Shown here one piece after another: positions 5,147-7,697 of a stretch of DNA of 7,697 nt; position 1 is the first letter of the stretch, and every line of letters starts with the position of its first letter. The position numbers were made by a program, and so were the translations under genes. The notes beneath the pieces were generated by a model that did not search any database, had not been told where the DNA came from, and saw only the letters and a list, made by a program, of their open reading frames with translations. The DNA comes from DASQGA01 sp035535315 (GTDB lineage: Bacteria > Actinomycetota > Thermoleophilia > Gaiellales > Gaiellaceae), in contig DATLQD010000194.1 in assembly GCA_035535315.1 (NCBI GenBank), positions 1-7,697 on the forward strand, read 5' to 3'.

Positions 5147-5362
5147 ATGCTTCGGTTCACGCTTCGAGAGACCGTCATTAACACTCGCTCATCAGTTGGC
5201 CCTCTCCGACGGCTGATCGCCGTGATGCGCTTCCGGCGCGAGCTCAAGAAATGTGGTGACTTCTTGCTGGGCGAGCCCCCGGCGGACTCGCTCGTTCGGG
5301 AACCGAGGCGACCGAAGCCGTGGGCACCGGCGACCGGCGCAGCTCTCGATCTACCGGAGTAA
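5147..5362 (+). CDS. Small basic, proline-rich hypothetical protein
   Basis: The 71-residue product has two parts: a basic, partly hydrophobic N-terminus (GPLRRLIAVMRFRRELKK) and a Pro/Arg-rich C-terminus with GEPPADSLVREPRRPKP then TGAALDLPE. The second half resembles short actinobacterial hypothetical proteins that carry a 'GEPP...VREPRRP.P' stretch, as I remember them; I cannot confirm a family here. It has no membrane helix or known domain. The ATG at 5147 has only a distant purine stretch (GAGGAG, 5124-5129), so the start is unsure; Met27 is an alternative. It lies between divergent YjdF-like and convergent kinase genes, antisense to nothing I regard as real. The first 20 codons have lower third-position GC than the rest, which may mean the true start is internal or the gene is spurious. 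Confidence 0.45.
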   Translation: MLRFTLRETVINTRSSVGPLRRLIAVMRFRRELKKCGDFLLGEPPADSLVREPRRPKPWAPATGAALDLPE

Positions 5363-5553
5363 GGATGCGGGTCACCCGCCGGTCGCTTTCTCGCAGGCCG
5401 CGAGCGCAACCGTTCTTTCGCCTTTCCGTATCGCGCGGCGCTTGCCCCTTCGCCGAGTCAGATGGGCGTCACGGTCGACTCCAGGCGGCCGATCGAAATG
5501 TCCCCGGTGGTGAGGCTTCGGCGGCCGCTACCGCCTCCGCTGCGGGACTGAGC

Positions 5554-7697
5554 TCAGGCCGTTACGTGGAGCTGGTACCTGCCAGTGCCTGGATGATCTT
5601 CGGCAGACACGCCGTCGGTGAAGGGACTCATTCGCCGTGGCGGGCCGTCTAGAACTTCCTCGATCCGCTCGTACAGCTGTTGCATCGAGAAGGGCTTCAC
5701 GAGCAACGGGGCGCTGCCCTCTACGCCCTGGTCGAGGATGATCGCCTCGGTATAGCCGGACATGAAGAGGATCCTGGCTTCGGGACGCGTCCCCGCAAGC
5801 GCCCTGGCGACCACGGGTCCGGTGATACCCGGCAGGACGACATCGCTGAGGACAAGGTCGATCGGGCCGACGTAGAGGTCGGCGAGCTCGAGCGCCTCGG
5901 CGCCTGTCCCGGCGGTCAAGGTCTCGTAGCCCTGGCTCTCGAGAGCTTCGACGAGCACACTTCGAACGAGTTCCTCGTCTTCTACAACCAGGATGCTTCC
6001 TCGTCCCGGGGCGTGCCTCCTGTCGGTGGTCGCTTGGGGCACGTCGACCGTCAGGGCCTCCTCGCTGGCGCGCAGGTAGATCCGCGCCCGCGTGCCTTCG
6101 GTCGGGGTGCTCTCGAGGAAAATGAAGCCACCACTCTGTTTCACGATGCCGTAGACGGTCGAGAGTCCCAGTCCGGTACCGATTCCGAGGGCCTTGGTAG
6201 TGAAAAAGGGCTCGAAGGCTCTGGCTGCGACTTCCGCCTCCATGCCATGGCCGTCGTCCTCGACCATGAGCTGCACGTAGTCGCCCGCCGGCACGGGGAT
6301 GCCCTGCTCCAGGTGCTCCTCGTCGAACCAAACGTTCCGGGTCGAGATCACGACCTTGCCCCCTTCAGGCATCGCGTCGCGGGCATTCACGATGAGATTG
6401 ACGAGGACCTGCTCGATCTGATTCGGGTCAGCCTTGATCCTTGCGGGCGCGGGGTCGAGCTGGAGTGTGACGACGATGTCTTCCCTGATCAGCCGGCCGA
6501 TCAGCTCGTGTGCGTTTCGGGCGATGCGATTGACTTCGAGGACCTGCGGTTCCAGGACCTGCTGCCGGGTGAAGGCCAGCAGTTGACGCGTGAGCGAGGC
6601 TGCTCGCTCGGCGCCTCCCTTGATCCCCGCCACGTTCCGCTTCACGACATCGTCAGAAGCCGGGTACGCCTCGAGGAAGTTCGCGTAGCCGCTAATGGCC
6701 GTCAGCATGTTGTTGAAATCGTGTGCGACGCCCCCCGCGAGCTGGCCGATCGCCTCGAGCTTGTGCGATTGCCGTAGCTGCTCCTCGAGCTTCTTCGTCT
6801 CGGTGAGGTCGATCATGGCGCCGACCACGTGCGTCGCCTCTCCGGATTCGGCGCGGACGAGTATGCCTCGGTCGAGAACCGACCGCCAGGACCCGTCGAA
6901 CGCCTCGAAGCGGTACTCCTGCGTGAACCCGAGCGTGTCCGGGGTGGATACGGCATGGGTGAATCCGTCATCCACTCGCGTCCGGTCCTCGGGGTGTACG
7001 TGAGCACGCCACCAGTCGTACGAAGGCTCGATCACCTCGGAGGGATAGCCGAACGTGCTCGTCATGCTCTCGGTCCAGACGGTGTCGCGCGTTCTGAGAT
7101 CCCACTCGTACACGGCGCTTCCGGTGGCGAGACCGGCGAGCTCGAGCCGGGTGTGCGACTTACGGAGCTGCTGCAGCGCCTCGGTACGCTCGGTGATGTC
7201 GAAGATCGCTCCGTCCAGCCAGACGTGATCCCCGGCGGGGCTCCGTACTCCCTGGCCCTTCTCGTAGACCCAGCGAATGGTGCCGTCGGCGCGGACGACT
7301 CTGAACTCGAGCGTGTACGGCAGCCCCGAGGACAGAGCGGCGGCGACGTTAGCCGCGACGCCGGAGCGGTCGTCCTCGTGGATGACGCTGGCAAAAGTGC
7401 GACGAGAGTTCCCGATGAAGTCCGAGGCCGGGAACCCCGTGATCTCTTGGATCTCGTCGCTACAGAAGGCCATTGTCCACGCGGGATCCGCGGCACATCG
7501 ATAGACAGCGCCGGGGACGTTGGCGACGAGCGTTCGAAACTTCTCTTCGCTCTCGCCGAGCGCGGTGCGTGCGAGTCGTTCTCGGTCGAGAAGGGCCCGC
7601 TCCTGACGCGACTGAAGCCAGCCTCGGACGATGAAGGCCGCACCGAGGGCCAGCACGACCGAATGCAGCATCAGCCGCACGCCGAGTGGAGCCTCGA
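5554..7697 (-). CDS. Hybrid sensor histidine kinase: TM, PAS-PAS, HisKA, HATPase, receiver; 5' end probably outside window
   Basis: Numbered from the GTG at 7678-7680, the protein has 708 residues, but the frame stays open to the window edge, so more N-terminal sequence is likely. Residues 5-22 are a membrane helix (HSVVLALGAAFIVRGW), then a linker helix. PAS 1 is about 45-165 (FRTLVANVPGAVYRC ... DGAIFDITERTEA). PAS 2 is about 180-295, of PAS_3 type with WWRAHVHPEDR. HisKA carries the phospho-His H320 in GGVAHDFNNMLTAISGY. The ATPase domain has the N-box (NLIVNARDAM, N428/N432), G1 DDGHGM (475-480) and G2 GTGLGLS (501-507). The C-terminal receiver (about 561-680) has E567/D568, phospho-acceptor D613, S641 and K662-P663. 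All catalytic positions are intact. A disordered tail follows. It probably senses a small molecule or redox state via PAS and passes phosphate to its own receiver, then onward. No HPt or DNA-binding regulator is adjacent. Its 3' end abuts a 190-base non-coding stretch lacking an obvious T-tailed terminator. Confidence 0.94.
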   Translation of the reverse strand, partial: EAPLGVRLMLHSVVLALGAAFIVRGWLQSRQERALLDRERLARTALGESEEKFRTLVANVPGAVYRCAADPAWTMAFCSDEIQEITGFPASDFIGNSRRTFASVIHEDDRSGVAANVAAALSSGLPYTLEFRVVRADGTIRWVYEKGQGVRSPAGDHVWLDGAIFDITERTEALQQLRKSHTRLELAGLATGSAVYEWDLRTRDTVWTESMTSTFGYPSEVIEPSYDWWRAHVHPEDRTRVDDGFTHAVSTPDTLGFTQEYRFEAFDGSWRSVLDRGILVRAESGEATHVVGAMIDLTETKKLEEQLRQSHKLEAIGQLAGGVAHDFNNMLTAISGYANFLEAYPASDDVVKRNVAGIKGGAERAASLTRQLLAFTRQQVLEPQVLEVNRIARNAHELIGRLIREDIVVTLQLDPAPARIKADPNQIEQVLVNLIVNARDAMPEGGKVVISTRNVWFDEEHLEQGIPVPAGDYVQLMVEDDGHGMEAEVAARAFEPFFTTKALGIGTGLGLSTVYGIVKQSGGFIFLESTPTEGTRARIYLRASEEALTVDVPQATTDRRHAPGRGSILVVEDEELVRSVLVEALESQGYETLTAGTGAEALELADLYVGPIDLVLSDVVLPGITGPVVARALAGTRPEARILFMSGYTEAIILDQGVEGSAPLLVKPFSMQQLYERIEEVLDGPPRRMSPFTDGVSAEDHPGTGRYQLHVTA

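Noticed and set aside
5548..5557. 10-base palindrome CTGAGCTCAG over the kinase stop codon.
   Set aside because: It has no loop and no T-run, and is short enough to be chance.
5680..6777. Plus-strand open frame of 365 codons.
   Set aside because: It is antisense to the conserved HisKA, ATPase and receiver domains of the hybrid kinase; its translation is Arg/Asp/Gly-rich with no domain.

Overview
This is a GC-rich window with few intergenic A/T tracts, from a bacterium whose protein style suggests a soil actinobacterium. Clues are the ECF sigma factor with a long Ala/Pro/Val-rich tail, the hybrid PAS histidine kinase, GTG starts and Shine-Dalgarno-led genes. A Thermoleophilia-like lineage (Gaiellales/Solirubrobacterales) is my best guess. 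That is inference from sequence style only; no rRNA or marker gene is present.

Layout. (1) 1-355: the 3' end of a glycoside hydrolase family 3 gene, then a dead, truncated fragment of a quinone-oxidoreductase-type (MDR) gene that stops abruptly after about 40 residues. (2) 356-1038: about 680 bases with no convincing gene. It holds several inverted repeats, one of them a strong 46-base hairpin, and an imperfect direct repeat; it looks like a rearranged or decayed spacer. (3) 1039-2160 (minus): an ECF sigma factor fused to a transmembrane helix and a roughly 140-residue low-complexity tail. (4) 2161-3282 (plus): divergent from the sigma gene. A stand-alone receiver-domain response regulator overlaps by four bases with a small C-terminally membrane-anchored protein. 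The intergenic region carries a GGAAC-N16-CGTC motif resembling an ECF promoter, pointing at these two genes. (5) 3283-3379: a strong hairpin between convergent genes, preceded by an orphan Shine-Dalgarno/ATG. (6) 3380-5093 (minus): an alpha/beta hydrolase with a full catalytic triad and a six-helix YjdF/DUF2238-like membrane protein. (7) 5147-5362 (plus): a small basic, proline-rich ORF that may be real. (8) 5554-7697 (minus): a hybrid histidine kinase (membrane helix, two PAS domains, HisKA, HATPase, receiver) whose 5' end probably lies outside the window.

How the parts may work together. The most interesting unit is the divergent locus 1039-3282. A sigma factor that appears to carry its own membrane anchor and outer tail faces a receiver/tail-anchored protein pair behind an ECF-type promoter motif. 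A plausible reading is an envelope-sensing circuit in which the sigma factor is controlled through its own tail and drives the adjacent pair; the hybrid kinase about 2.3 kb away is a possible but unproven phosphodonor. The remaining genes look like ordinary accessory genes. I saw no CRISPR array, intact mobile element, rRNA or intact tRNA.
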